NCBI GenBank assembly: GCA_003427395.1
Contig: BFEA01000182.1
Location: 1,952,277-1,992,926, forward strand
Direction of reading: 5' to 3'
Origin: Chara braunii
Lineage: Eukaryota; Streptophyta; Charophyceae; Charales; Characeae
Length of the DNA stretch: 40,650 nucleotides
Shown here: positions 20,761-31,039 of the stretch, piece after piece
Numbering within the stretch: the stretch's first letter is position 1
Layout of the letters: each line of letters starts with the position of its first letter
The notes under the pieces: model-generated
Databases searched by the model: none
What the model was told of the DNA's origin: nothing
Seen by the model: only the letters and a program-made list of their open reading frames with translations
Program-made: the position numbers and the translations under genes

Positions 20761-21678
20761 CTACTGGCTGTTCCCTTTTGCCCTCCTATAGTCAGGGCAA
20801 TAGGGGACAATGCGGTTGGGGTCCCCACATTTGAGGCATTGGTCGGCTTTCTTTCTTTCAGCCCATACCTTTTCTGTTATTCCCAACTCTTTCCAAGGCT
20901 CCCCTTCGGGTAGGCCTGGATGTGGTGGGTATGGCTTATCCCACTTGTTGTACCATGAGCCTCTTCCTCTACCCCAGGTGGAGTAAGAACCACGGCCACC
21001 GTATGAGGGACCATTTCCCCTTCCTCCCACGTAGTGGCTTCCTTCACCACCACCCCTCTGGGTGCCGAATCCTCGTCCACCACGGCCGCGACCTCTTCCT
21101 CGGCCACGCCCTCTTCCTTGACGCCCTCCCCCGCGGGCTGCAACAGCCGCATAACTCCCCTCCTGAGCTACCGGTCTGTTGGGTTCATCGAGACCATAGT
21201 CAACCTGATCCCAGGAGATGGTCTCGGCGCCTCCTTCTTCAAAGGTTAGAAGGAGACTGTCTTTCCCAGGTATAGACCCTGAGATAGTGCGGTTTTGCCA
21301 TCTTTTTCCCGCTTGCAGATCCTTCCAATAATGGCAATAGTTTGCTTCCGCGAGGAAGCCGGCATGATCTATGGCGATCTTGCCGAACTTCTCATATGTC
21401 ATCCCCTCTTCCTTGGTACGGGGATAGAGTTGTGTTCTTAGGGGATCCGGGAGTGCTCGTGCAAAATTGTTCAAAATTTGGGTTGGCGTCAACCTGTGAT
21501 CAGGGCATTGCAATAGTTCATCCATAGTTGCCTTCATTGCAGAGGTACTCTTCCATTTCCTATCAGGAAGGCTGAGGATCAACATTTTTGTACGCCTTGC
21601 CAAGTTCTTGTCTTCAAATCTTTCTCTTATTAGCTTGAGGAAATCTTTGGTTCGCGTTTGTTGCGAATACTCTACCAT
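20761..21678 (-). pseudogene. Element C gag, capsid C-terminal part, RGG box and zinc knuckle
   Basis: Continuation of Gag, 305 codons. It has a capsid-like helical region (residues 1-110, LLQCPDHRLTPTQILNNFARAL), then an RGG/GRGRGR tract (about residues 185-240), an RNA-binding feature. It ends in a zinc-knuckle-like CLKCGDPNRIVPYC in which the His of CX2CX4HX4C is replaced by Arg. The stop TAG lies 9 bases after AAAAGGG (20773-20779), and protease continues in the -1 frame. The Met at 21678 is not the true start, since homologous coding extends upstream out of frame. Confidence 0.8.
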
Positions 21679-21793
21679 AGAGCTGCGTCCCGCTTCCTTT
21701 TGCAGCGATATGGCGGAAGCTCATGACGTCGCCTCCCATGCATGAAGTTGCCATCAACACCCTGTCCCAATAAGGAATGCGCTGCCCGTACAC

Positions 21794-22612
21794 TTACGTT
21801 TCAATCGTCGCCGCCCAGTGCAACACACTCTCTTCTTTCTTTCCATTGTAGGTCCATGGCAGTTTAAGCTTAATCTTGTTAGTCTGCCCGGGTTCCTGGG
21901 AAGGTTGACCCTTTGAATCCTCAATCTTCTTCTTTCCTTTCTTGTCATCATCGCCGTCGCCACCTCCATCTCCTTCGTCGCCTCCAGCTCCCTTTACAAT
22001 CTTCTCTACGACCTCCGGGGTGAAGACTTTATTAATATGTTCGTCTAAAGCCTGGATGTAAGTTTGTACATGTTGGTCAACGTCCCTTGCTGACTTTTCT
22101 ACGAAGTTATTCCAGACATTTTCAAATTCAACCCGATGTGTTTCTACACGTTGCAAGGTCTGCAGCATTAAGTCCATATCTTGCCTCGTGTTGAGGACGG
22201 CCTCCCTGAGGAGTGCAAGCTGTGCTTCAGTTGCAGAGGGGTTTTCCTTTTGCGCTTCTAGAGCTTTCTGCAATTTATCCCCTTCTGCCTGCAATCTTTT
22301 CTTTTCTTCCACCTCTTGCCGTCTAGCGGCCAACAGCCTGCGATTTAGCTCAGCCCGTTTTTCTTCCAACATCAGGTTTCGTTCAACGGTGTCTTTAATA
22401 GTGGCCAACTTGGCGATGAATGTATCCCGTTCTTCATCAGATTCCTTTAACGGCTCGTTGGAGTCGTAGTACTGGCTACCCCAGTTCAACGGTTCAACGG
22501 GAAGGCGGGTCGTGGTACTTCTTTCCGATATGTCTTGGCGACGACTCCTGACCAGATCAGCAGCAGTCACCTTCAGAGGGTCAGAGAGAGAAAAGGTAGG
22601 GGACACACACAT
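21794..22612 (-). pseudogene. Element C gag, N-terminal part
   Basis: Structural Gag precursor, 272 codons from ATG at 22612. After a short N-terminus there is a long charged heptad-rich stretch (about residues 70-150: KLATIKDTVERNLMLEEKRAEL and so on), predicted coiled coil. An acidic/Gly-rich segment (GGDEGDGGGDGDDDKKGKK) follows, then a WTYNGKKEESVLHWAATIET segment typical of the start of the capsid domain. It stops at TAA where a Tyr codon is expected (before VYGQRIPYW). The reading then continues after a further shift near 21715 into the next segment. Confidence 0.75.
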
Positions 22613-22838
22613 GCATGCAGGTTCAGGGAAAGGAGGTGCTTCTCTCTTCTTGAAGATGCCGCCGATGATGCTCTACGACGCTCTGCACGCTCCAGGTAAG
22701 TAGACTTTGCCACTTCTTCTTCGGCCTGCTTCCCCCACTATCAAACCCTTCTTCTCTTCCTCCCTCCTTCGCTATTCCTCCATCACCACTTCTTCTCGCC
22801 GGCCTTGATCAGACCAGCTCTATGAGAGTAGCGAGCAT

Positions 22839-22852
22839 CTGCTCCGATACCA
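22839..22852 (-). promoter_or_regulatory. Primer-binding site of element C
   Basis: On the minus strand TGGTATCGGAGCAG begins four bases after the LTR end. It matches the initiator-tRNA-Met type (TGGTATCAGAGC) with one difference. Confidence 0.75.
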
Positions 22853-22856
22853 AAAT

Positions 22857-24086
22857 TGCATGGGTCCTAGGGACCATCTCACGCAGATGTGTACATGTCA
22901 TGCATCATCTTCAGACGCAGTGATCAATAGTCTCGACCATAGACAAAGGTAGAGAAGAAGAGGACCAAGTCTCACAGCTTATATTATCAGAAATATGATT
23001 ACAAAGTGTTTCAAAGTTCCCTTGAGTCCAGCGCTCATCAACGCAACACAAATCTTTGCTCAACTCATCAATATGCCTTCCAAGGCATCAACGCTACCCC
23101 TGCGGATTGTCTCCTAGTCATCAATATNNNNNNNNNNNNNNNNNNNNNNNNNNNNNNNNNNNNNNNNNNNNNNNNNNNNNNNNNNNNNNNNNNNNNNNNN
23201 NNNNNNNNNNNNNNNNNNNNNNNNNNNNNNNNNNNNNNNNNNNNNNNNNNNNNNNNNNNNNNNNNNNNNNNNNNNNNNNNNNNNNNNNNNNNNNNNNNNN
23301 NNNNNNNNNNNNNNNNNNNNNNNNNNNNNNNNNNNNNNNNNNNNNNNNNNNNNNNNNNNNNNNNNNNNNNNNNNNNNNNNNNNNNNNNNNNNNNNNNNNN
23401 NNNNNNNNNNNNNNNNNNNNNNNNNNNNNNNNNNNNNNNNNNNNNNNNNNNNNNNNNNNNNNNNNNNNNNNNNNNNNNNNNNNNNNNNNNNNNNNNNNNN
23501 NNNNNNNNNNNNNNNNNNNNNNNNNNNNNNNNNNNNNNNNNNNNNNNNNNNNNNNNNNNNNNNNNNNNNNNNNNNNNNNNNNNNNNNNNNNNNNNNNNNN
23601 NNNNNNNNNNNNNNNNNNNNNNNNNNNNNNNNNNNNNNNNNNNNNNNNNNNNNNNNNNNNNNNNNNNNNNNNNNNNNNNNNNNNNNNNNNNNNNNNNNNN
23701 NNNNNNNNNNNNNNNNNNNNNNNNNNNNNNNNNNNNNNNNNNNNNNNNNNNNNNNNNNNNNNNNNNNNNNNNNNNNNNNNNNNNNNNNNNNNNNNNNNNN
23801 NNNNNNNNNNNNNNNNNNNNNNNNNNNNNNNNNNNNNNNNNNNNNNNNNNNNNNNNNNNNNACCCGAACAGACATGACATACACATCTCCTGGTGAACAG
23901 GTAAGTCTTTTGACAATGCCCTTTGCCTTAGATTTAGATGTGCCTGTTGATAGAGATCTTGACTTTTGACCTGCTTTCACATTTCTGAGCCCTGGAGAGA
24001 TACCTTTAACAATGCTTTACTTTTACAAGGTCTGTGCTGCGTTACTTTTACAAGGCCTGAGGCCTATTTCGGGTAAAGGCCCTTTT
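22857..24086 (-). repeat. 5' LTR of element C (with 734-N gap)
   Basis: Bases 22857-23127 and 23862-24086 match the two ends of the 3' LTR closely. The middle is unknown sequence (23128-23861). Confidence 0.85.
23128..23861. other. Assembly gap of 734 N
   Basis: The gap lies inside the 5' LTR of element C. The open frames reported through it are artefacts of N. Confidence 1.
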
Positions 24087-24374
24087 ATATATATATATAT
24101 ATTATTGAAGGGAGCCCCACTGTGATTGTGAGAAGTGATCATCTCGTATTTATAACCCTCTATATGTATATACCTTGTATATATTTAAAGTGTTCGCACG
24201 ACCTTTTGCGAACGCACGCGAGGGTTGAGTTGATATTGTGTTTGAGGGAAAAAAGAGATCCCCGTTTTACCTCTTTTGCTTTTTAGAATTATTATAGTTA
24301 GACGTTGGAGTCCGTGGGAGCCGTCAAAGTCAAACCCCTTGATTTCTCTCCAGGCCCTGGATGATGGAATTTGT

Positions 24375-24716
24375 CTCCAAGGCCATGAGAACTGACTGCC
24401 ACCGCCACCCACTCTCCGCAGGGTGTAAAAGAGGGTGTGGTCTTCAACTGCCTTGGCGGTTATCTAGCGTCGAGAGATTAACCCCTCAAAGTGCGTGTCA
24501 ACCGACACTTGAGTGTCGAACGCGATCTTCGAAACCATCGAGGATTGCATGACTAAGGGTACTACATAGTACGCCATCATTGCGACTGCTTGCGTACGTT
24601 TGCATGGCTAGTCGACATGAGAAGGCCCTGCGTCTGCACGATTTTATATTAAGTCTCGCGTGCGACGTCTAATCGATTTTTGTGTTAAAAGGTATAGGGT
24701 TGGATACTGAAGGGAC
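24375..24716 (+). repeat. 342-bp direct repeat R, right copy
   Basis: Same orientation as 14942-15283, with scattered substitutions (for example CAACTGCC in the hairpin arm). With element C removed, the two copies would lie about 0.75 kb apart, flanking the hammerhead-containing interval. Confidence 0.9.
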
Positions 24717-24898
24717 TAAGAGTGTTTGTTTTGCTTGAGTGTGTATTTTGATTTTATGTTTTTTAGTGTGGTGTAACGCGTGGTGACTGGGATGAGTCCT
24801 AGTCGACCGACGACAAGTCACGCTTGGGACTTTAGCCCCCCAATGCGTTGATTCGCGTGCGGGTCCGATAGAGGCGTTGGACCGCGCGTACCCCTTAT

Positions 24899-25283
24899 CC
24901 ACTACATTGACCTGGTGGTTGCATGAAATTTATATTTTTTATTTTGAATTGAGGCATAAAAAAGGTTGTTACAATCGAGTTGTTGATGCGTTGTCTCGCC
25001 ACCCGAGTATTTGACTCGCATTCTAAGCTCCTACGACCTTCGAAAGAAACTGGACGAGGAACAGGTAGAGCAAACTGCCAAAGGATCTATCCATTACATT
25101 GACCTGCTGGTTGCATGAGATTTATATTTTTTATTTTGAATGGAGGCATAAAAAAAACTGTTACAATCGAGTTGTTGATGCGTTGTTTCGCCACCTGGAG
25201 TGTTTGACTCGCATTGTAAGCTCCTACGACCTCCGAAAGAAATTGAAGGAGGAACTGGTAGAGCTAACTGCCAAGGATCCGGA
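24899..25283 (+). repeat. 192-bp tandem duplication in element A pol
   Basis: 24899-25090 and 25091-25283 both read LTWWLHEIYIF...HKK...CYNRVVDAL.RH...SYDLRKKL, with several differences. The unit length is 64 codons. It covers the end of RNase H and the linker to integrase. Confidence 0.85.
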
Positions 25284-26423
25284 TCTTAGTCCAATCCTTG
25301 AGCAGCCTGAGGCTAGCCCCAAGAGTCAACCTGATTTCGATGAGTGTGAGGGTCCGATTTCCTCGCTACGGAAGGCATGACCGTTTATGTGTACCCAACC
25401 ATGAGCCTCTCGGCGCTCACATCTTGGACTCGGCTCATGGCTGGAGTGGACACTTAGGCTTTGTGAAGACATACGAAAACCTGCTACAACGGTTTGATTG
25501 GCCTGGTATTAAAGGATATGCTCACAAATTTGTGATTGAGTGTCAAGTTTAACAACGAATCAAACCATCGAGACAAAAGCCCATGGGGCTGATGAAACTT
25601 TTTCCCATCCTCGACGGTCCCGAAGAATCCGTCTCACGGACATGGGTAAGTTAAGTAAGAATGGATGCTCGCAGGTGATGGTAATTGTTGACCGTTTTTC
25701 CCAATTTTGAATTTGATTCCATTGCCACCTCATTCTCCAACTGACCTTGTGATCCATGAATTCCACTAGAAGTACATTTTGCAGTATGGGACCCCGAAAA
25801 CCCTTACGAGTGATCGGGACTCCCGCTTCATAAGAACTGATTGGAAGGACTTCACTTCCCAAGTCCATGGTATCAAGCTATAGATGACATCTGGTTGACG
25901 TCCTGAAGCCAACGATTTGGCTGAGGAGATGAGCCAGACTATGACATAGCTTCTCCGTGCCTTAATTATTCCCGACCAGGAAACGTGGGATGAAGAGATG
26001 TACACGGTGAAAGGGTTATACAACAACTCCATCAACTCTTTCACCGATATGATGCCGAACAGGCTGCATTTCAACTGGAAGATGCGCAACCCTCTCTCCT
26101 ACTTGTTCCCTAAATAGCCGACTGGTCTGACGCCTGGCAGGTCTGGCCATAACGCCAAGTATGACGCTTGCTCAAAGTTGTTGTTGCAGCAATGATCAAG
26201 CTACAGCACACCATGATCCATCATGCTAACAAGAAGCGCAAACCAACGACTTTTGAAGTAGGAAGTTATGTTTGGGTCAAGATGTTTCAATTTTCAAAAG
26301 AAGAAGCTTCTCCCTCTGGTCCGTAAAGATGTGGTTGATGAGGATGACTTCGGTCCTTCATATGTGATTGCTATGCCTCCCTATCTGCACACACACCTGG
26401 TCTTTCACTCATCTATAACTGTT
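24899..26423 (+). pseudogene. Element A RNase H end and integrase (degraded)
   Basis: Continues element A after block B. It holds the end of RNase H (twice, see the duplication), a DLSPILEQ linker and an HHCC zinc module (SAHGWSGHLGFVKTYENLLQRFDWPG...). The integrase core is heavily shifted, with DGPEES, VIVDRF and VIRDSR-like fragments in several frames. The C-terminal HANKKRKPTTFEVGSYVWVKM segment lies at 26230-26285. Stops and shifts are frequent. The frame reaches a VFHSS motif at about 26415 and is cut there by element D. Confidence 0.8.
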
Positions 26424-27807
26424 TGCACCGTATCTTGATGCTAAATCCTCCAATTGCAAAAGAAATGATGAACTTGAGAGGAGAGAGAGGGAAAGAAGAA
26501 GAAGAAGAAGAGTAAGAAAGAAGAAGAAGATGAAGTACTCCACAACATAGACCAAAGATTATGCTCTTCTTCTTCGCCAACTAATCTCCTCCTCCTTATC
26601 TCCTCCCCTCTCATTCAAAAAAGAAATAACAATAATAATGTTGAATGGCTGAACCAGAATCAATGTCCGAATCCCGCTTCTACTGCAGGCACAACATGAG
26701 GTCCACCATAGCCATGGCCACCCTTCTCCTTCCTCTCAGACGTAGGCCAAGGCTATGGCGAACTACTGAGGGCTCAACCCTCCTGTCCAAAGGACAAACC
26801 AAAGCAGCTATGTCGCTGCCTCCTTGTGCAAAGGACAATGCAAAGCAGCTATGCCGCTGCTCATTAGGCCGCCATGCCTATCTCTGCGCCTAGCTTCCTT
26901 GGTGCGGCACTACCCCAACTGGGGCCTTCCAGATGCAGCGCCTAACAAAGTGATGAAGATGGTGTTCACTATAGCCAGGTAGGTACCTCGCTACTCTCCT
27001 CCTTGGTCCCCTTCTCCCTCCTCCTCCTACCGGTAGAGCTCCACCATAGCCAAGGTGGCAGCTCCCGACTTCTTCCTCCCAGCAGCGTTGTAGTGCCCAG
27101 CGTTGCTCCAGGCAGCGCTCCAGCAGCGTGTCGCCAAACTTGGACACTGAGCCAGCGCTCCACCAGCGTGTCGCCAAAATTGCACACTGAAGAATGAGGC
27201 CGGGCTCTTCCCTCGGCCTCTTGATATAGCGGCCTACTTGCCTCCTGGGCGGTGACTTCGAGGCCGCTCAGCCTCCCAAGCAACCGGTACCTCCTCCATT
27301 TCGGAGGGAAACATCATTGCAGACTCTGATATTGCCCGTACAGGCTCTAGACTCAGACTGGATGGACGGGTACCGGCCTAGACCTAGCCTACCGCTACTG
27401 GGCCTCTAAAAATGCCAACTTTGTCTTGCTCTACTCGGCCTCCAGTACCCGGCACATCTACTGCTACTGGGTGCGGTATCGGCCTGCCTGCTACTTGAGT
27501 GTTTTTTCGCTGCTGTCGTGGGCCTTTGGCTCCGCCACTTGAGTGTTTTCCCCTGCTGCAACCCTCAATGCCACGACCATAGGTAAGTACCAGCCCTAGG
27601 GGCCTGCCAAACAAGCAAGTACCCTTGCGGGTCACACACACACTCATACCGACAAGCACTCAGACAGGCACGCAGGTCAACAAGCACGCACACATATAGA
27701 TTTAGAAAACTCAGCAGAATGCGGGAATCTCAGCAAGGCATCCATTCCATCGACAAAAGTTCAGAAATCAGCAGTGTTCTCAGTCTATGTTATGGCGGGT
27801 CATTACA
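26424..27807 (-). repeat. 3' LTR of element D
   Basis: 1384 bp. In element orientation it starts TGTAATGACCCGCC and ends GGTGCA. It matches A's 5' LTR (682-1753), including the CT-rich region (26480-26530 reversed). It holds an imperfect 40-bp tandem repeat around 27110-27190 (AGCGCTCCAGCAGCGTGTCG). The short open frames within it are not genes. Confidence 0.85.
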
Positions 27808-27825
27808 CTACCCCCCCTTCAAGAG
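27808..27825 (-). promoter_or_regulatory. Polypurine tract of element D
   Basis: On the minus strand CTCTTGAAGGGGGGGTAG directly precedes the LTR start. The same tract precedes A's 3' LTR (35061-35080). Such tracts prime plus-strand cDNA synthesis. Confidence 0.8.
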
Positions 27826-27845
27826 CGAGGTCCCTTCGAGCGAGT

Positions 27846-28466
27846 AGCTCAATCAAAGTCTCTGCATAATGCATCGTAAGCGTAAATGGTAAGGAGAGAT
27901 CGGGTATGTTCCGTAGGAGTGACGGTAGCAGTAAATTTAGGTTGTTGTTCATAGCTAATCAGTTGTTCATATGCGTTGACGACTCGCGGGGCACTCTGCG
28001 ACAAGTCTTTCTTAGCAATCCAGTACAAGTCATTCAATGGATGATATAGAAAATGAACTTTGTATTGTTTGTTTCTCCCTTTTCCACTATGCTCGACAAT
28101 TCTATCAATCTCATGATCGCCATTGATTGCGCGAGGAATGATCAATTCTCGATACGGAAAAGTTTCAGGTGGTTAATACGGAAACAACTTCGACGCATGA
28201 AAGACTGGGTACGTGCGTAGATGAGGAGGCACGTCGATCGTGTAAGAAGGACCAAATGAATCATACCCTACTTGGTTCAGCACCTTCCACGGATCGTAAT
28301 ATTGAGGAAGAAGCTTTCGTGATACACCTTCTTCTTCAAAAAACTCAGACATTTTGACCCAGACATAACTTCCCACTGTGAAAGGTTCAGGCTGGTGCTT
28401 TTTGTTAGCATGTTTAATCATGGCATTGAGCCGCCTTTCCATAGTCGCGACAACAACTTTGAGCAC
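27846..28466 (-). pseudogene. Element D integrase C-terminus and chromodomain
   Basis: Two frames cover it. 28173-28466 has MIKHANKKHQPEPFTVGSYV, LLPQYYDPWKVLNQVGYDS (GPF/Y-like) and PPHLRTYPVFHASKLFPY. 27849-28145 has NGDHEIDRIVEHSGKGRNK, QYKVHFLYHPLNDLYWIAK and APRVVNAYEQ, a chromodomain-like segment. One frameshift near 28150 separates them. It ends close to the PPT, as expected for the end of pol. Confidence 0.85.
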
Positions 28467-29464
28467 GCGATCAAACTTAGCATTGTAGTCTGGCTGACCA
28501 GGTGTTAGCCAGGGGGCGGATCAGGAAACAGGTAGGATAGGGGATTGCGAATTTGCCACCCGAGGTGCAGTCGATTAGGTGCCATCCCGGTGGAGGAGTG
28601 TATGAAGTTGTTGTACAATCCTTGCACAATCGGCAATTCCTCATCCCAACAATTCTGATCAGGCACAATTGGAGCTCGGAGAAATTGGATCACAGTCTGG
28701 TTGATCTCCTCGGCCAGTCCATTGGCTTAGGGATGTCGGTCAGACGTCATCCTGAGTTTGATGTTATAGATGTGGGAGGTGAAGTCCTTCCAATCTGCAC
28801 TTACGAACCTAGTGTCCCGGTCACTAACAAGAGTTTTTGGGGGCCCACACTGCAGAATGTACCTTTTGTGAAACTCCTTGATCACAAGGTCAGTTGGGGC
28901 GTGAGGTGGTTATGGGATCAAATTCATAAACTTTGAAAAGCGGTCAACGATCACCATTACTTGTGAATATCCGTTCCTGCTCGTTTTTCCCATGTCCGTG
29001 AAGTCGATGGAAAAAGACTCACCTGGGCCATCAGGAATAGGAAGAGGATGCAGCATCCCATAGGGCTTTTGCCGAGATGGTTTGCTGCGTTGACAAACTT
29101 CACACTCAACCGCAAACTTTCGTGCCATTTCTTTCATCCCAGGCCATATGAACTTTTGCAATAGACTTCCGTATGTCTTTTCAAAACCAAAGTGTCCACT
29201 CCGGCCATGAGCCAAGTCCAAGAAGTGAGTACGGATAGGCTCATGGCTGGGTGCACACAGTCAGCCGTACTTCCCGTAACCTCGAAAAAGTAAACCTTTA
29301 CACTCGTGGAAATCAGGCTGGTTGTTAGGGTCAGTCTGGATCTGCTCAAGGATGGGACTGAGTTCCGGGTCCTTGGCAGTATGCTCGATGAGTTCCTCCT
29401 TCAAATTCTTACGGAGATCGTAGGAACCCACAAGGCAAGTCATGTACTCAGGATGGCGAGACAA
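28467..29464 (-). pseudogene. Element D integrase zinc and core domains
   Basis: Starts from ALSRHPEYMTCL and the DPELSPILEQ linker (29261-29464). The zinc module HGRSGH...CEVCQ and the core start SIDFTD, QVMVIVDRFSKFMNL (28910-29221) follow. The rest of the core reads in shifting frames (LVTGT on the minus strand near 28820, then PDQNCWDEELP and HSSTGMAPNRLHLGWQ near 28600-28690). The integrase shows at least two frameshifts and a stop and is not functional. Confidence 0.8.
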
Positions 29465-29700
29465 AGCATCCGCAACGTGATTGTAACAACCCTTCTTGTG
29501 TTCAAGCCTCCTTCAATGCTTGGAAGGCTATTGTGCATTCCCCATCCCACGTGTAAGACATGTTCTTGCTTGTCAATTTGGACAGCGGACGAGCGATGAT
29601 AGAGAATTTGGGCACAAACTTACAGTAATACGACGCAAGACCAAAAAAAGAACGTAATTCTCAGACATTTGCCGGTTGCGGCCATTTGCGGATGCCCTCC
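29465..29700 (-). pseudogene. Element D RT thumb fused to RNase H end (RNase H body deleted)
   Basis: After ELRSFFGLASYYCKF and a WDGECTIAFQALKEA segment the minus strand jumps directly to EHKKGCYNHVADALSRHPE. That last piece is the end of RNase H. About 120 residues carrying the catalytic DAS...ERE...SDHE blocks are absent. Confidence 0.75.
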
Positions 29701-30158
29701 AGTTTGGTTGCCTCGGGTTCTAGGCCTCCAGCGGACAACCGGTCTCCAAGGTAGATGACGCTGTCCCCCCCAAACTCAGATTTCTCGTCAATGTGTGACA
29801 AAGGGTATGCATTCTTTCTGGTCATTCTGTTCAGTTGGCGACAATCAATACACATCCGTAGTTTGCCTCCTTTCTTAGGGACAAAAAAAACTGGTGCACC
29901 GAATTCGGATTCGCTTAGCTTGATCCAACCTTTCTCAAGCATGTCATCGATCTGCCTTTGCAACTCCTCCAATTCGCCCGAGCCCATTCGATAGACACAG
30001 CCTTTTGGAGGAGTGTTGTCTTCTATCAACTCGGATCTTCTGTCGGACCGGACGCACAGGGACTCCATGCAGTTCTGCCAAAATATCAGGAAATCGGTTG
30101 AGAAGGCTGCGGATCTCTGATGGGAATTCCGGAGGTGGATCATCACATTCTGGTGCAA
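29661..30158 (-). pseudogene. Element D reverse transcriptase lacking its catalytic core
   Basis: The open frame holds [40 protein letters not shown] and [20 protein letters not shown]. It then runs from SHID straight to [20 protein letters not shown] and [17 protein letters not shown]. The blocks FFKIDLKAGYHQ through YLDD, present in A, are deleted in frame (about 110 residues). RT activity is therefore impossible. Confidence 0.9.
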
Positions 30159-30988
30159 GTATACCGGATTACAACAGGATTTGAAGCACAGCCGTTTGGA
30201 CTAGAAGTAGATTTAGTAGAGGTAGAAGTATTTGCATAAAAAGTAGAAACGACATGCAAAGTAGAATCATTATGTACACCAAAAATAGAAGGCACGAGAG
30301 CAGGCCTAACAAAGGCTATATACATTTGTTCATCAACTTTGCGCCTGCGCCACTTTTTGCAGAATCTCATTGCATTGAGAAAAGTCACTTGGGACTCGTG
30401 CGGCTCATCAAGGAGAACAGGACGCTTGATTCCCATGGCATCTTTGACCATGAATTGTGAGTCTTTCCACGTGGTTCTTTCACATTGGGCCTGCAACCAG
30501 CCCAAGCCAATAACTGCGCCTAAGGGGCACTTATCAAGGACATAGAAATTCAATTCATGTGTGATTGTGCGGTCTGGGTCAAAGGTAGTGCGCACACCTT
30601 TGACTGCATGTGTAGATGTGACAACCTCTTGGTTGCCCACTTGGGTCCGACAAGGATTCTGCAAAATATCTTGCTTCATTCCCAAGCGTGCCTTACGAAT
30701 GTCGTGCGGTGAGAAATAGTTGGCGGTTGCGCCACAATTAGCCAACGCACGAATGTAACGACCGTTAATGCGGAGTTTGAAGAAGATCAACTTCATTTTC
30801 CCTTGCGTGCGTTCTTGCTTCATATGAGCCCAGCGCGACAAGAGAGCATGAAAGTCAATTTCTTCCGACTCCACCCAAGGTTCCTTGTAGAGGATGTGCA
30901 GTTTCTCAACTTTGGAATCAGCATCAGATGGGGTCTCAAGAGAGGTTTGTTGGGTAGGATCAAAATCCGGGGAAGGATCTGCACTCAC
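30143..30988 (-). pseudogene. Element D protease region with altered active site
   Basis: 281 codons. KLIFFKLRINGRYIRALANCGATANYF (about residues 65-91) aligns with the retropepsin active-site loop, but the catalytic Asp position (D-S/T/C-G-A-T) is Asn. GAVIGLGWLQAQ (around residue 160) matches the conserved downstream ILGxxWL motif. The Ser/Thr-rich tail (residues 240-270) links to RT. The frame is long and open, so the Asp-to-Asn change may be an inactivating substitution in an otherwise preserved region. Confidence 0.8.
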
Positions 30989-31039
30989 ATGTTCAGCCTC
31001 TCCGTCTGTAGAGTGTGCTGATGATGTCTCTACCCCTTT

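Larger units (their letters stand above)
15755..24086 (-). mobile_element. Element C: Ty3/Gypsy chromovirus, minus strand, nearly complete
   Basis: Two LTRs flank an internal region with PBS, gag, protease, RT, RNase H, integrase and a chromodomain in standard order. It is inserted in a (TA)n tract, with ATATA on each side (15750-15754 and 24087-24091). That would be a 5-bp target duplication, but it is weak evidence in a TA repeat. It carries a handful of frameshifts and stops and is much less decayed than element A. Its family differs from A and D, with a DSGST protease and RGG-rich gag. Confidence 0.9.
7437..24898. other. Block B: 17.5-kb insertion in element A RNase H
   Basis: It begins immediately after the GIGVV codons of A's RNase H and ends before LTWWLHEI of the same domain. 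It is mostly non-coding, with SINE-like, hairpin, microsatellite and hammerhead-containing repeats, plus nested element C. No terminal repeats of block B as a unit were found, so it may be several successive insertions with loss of about 300 bp of A. Confidence 0.5.

Noticed and set aside
23006-23980. Several open frames of 270-300 codons
   Set aside because: They run through 734 N inside an LTR and are artefacts.
26640-27660. Coding frames in element D's 3' LTR
   Set aside because: They fall within the LTR repeat, and their counterparts in A's LTR are not conserved as protein.
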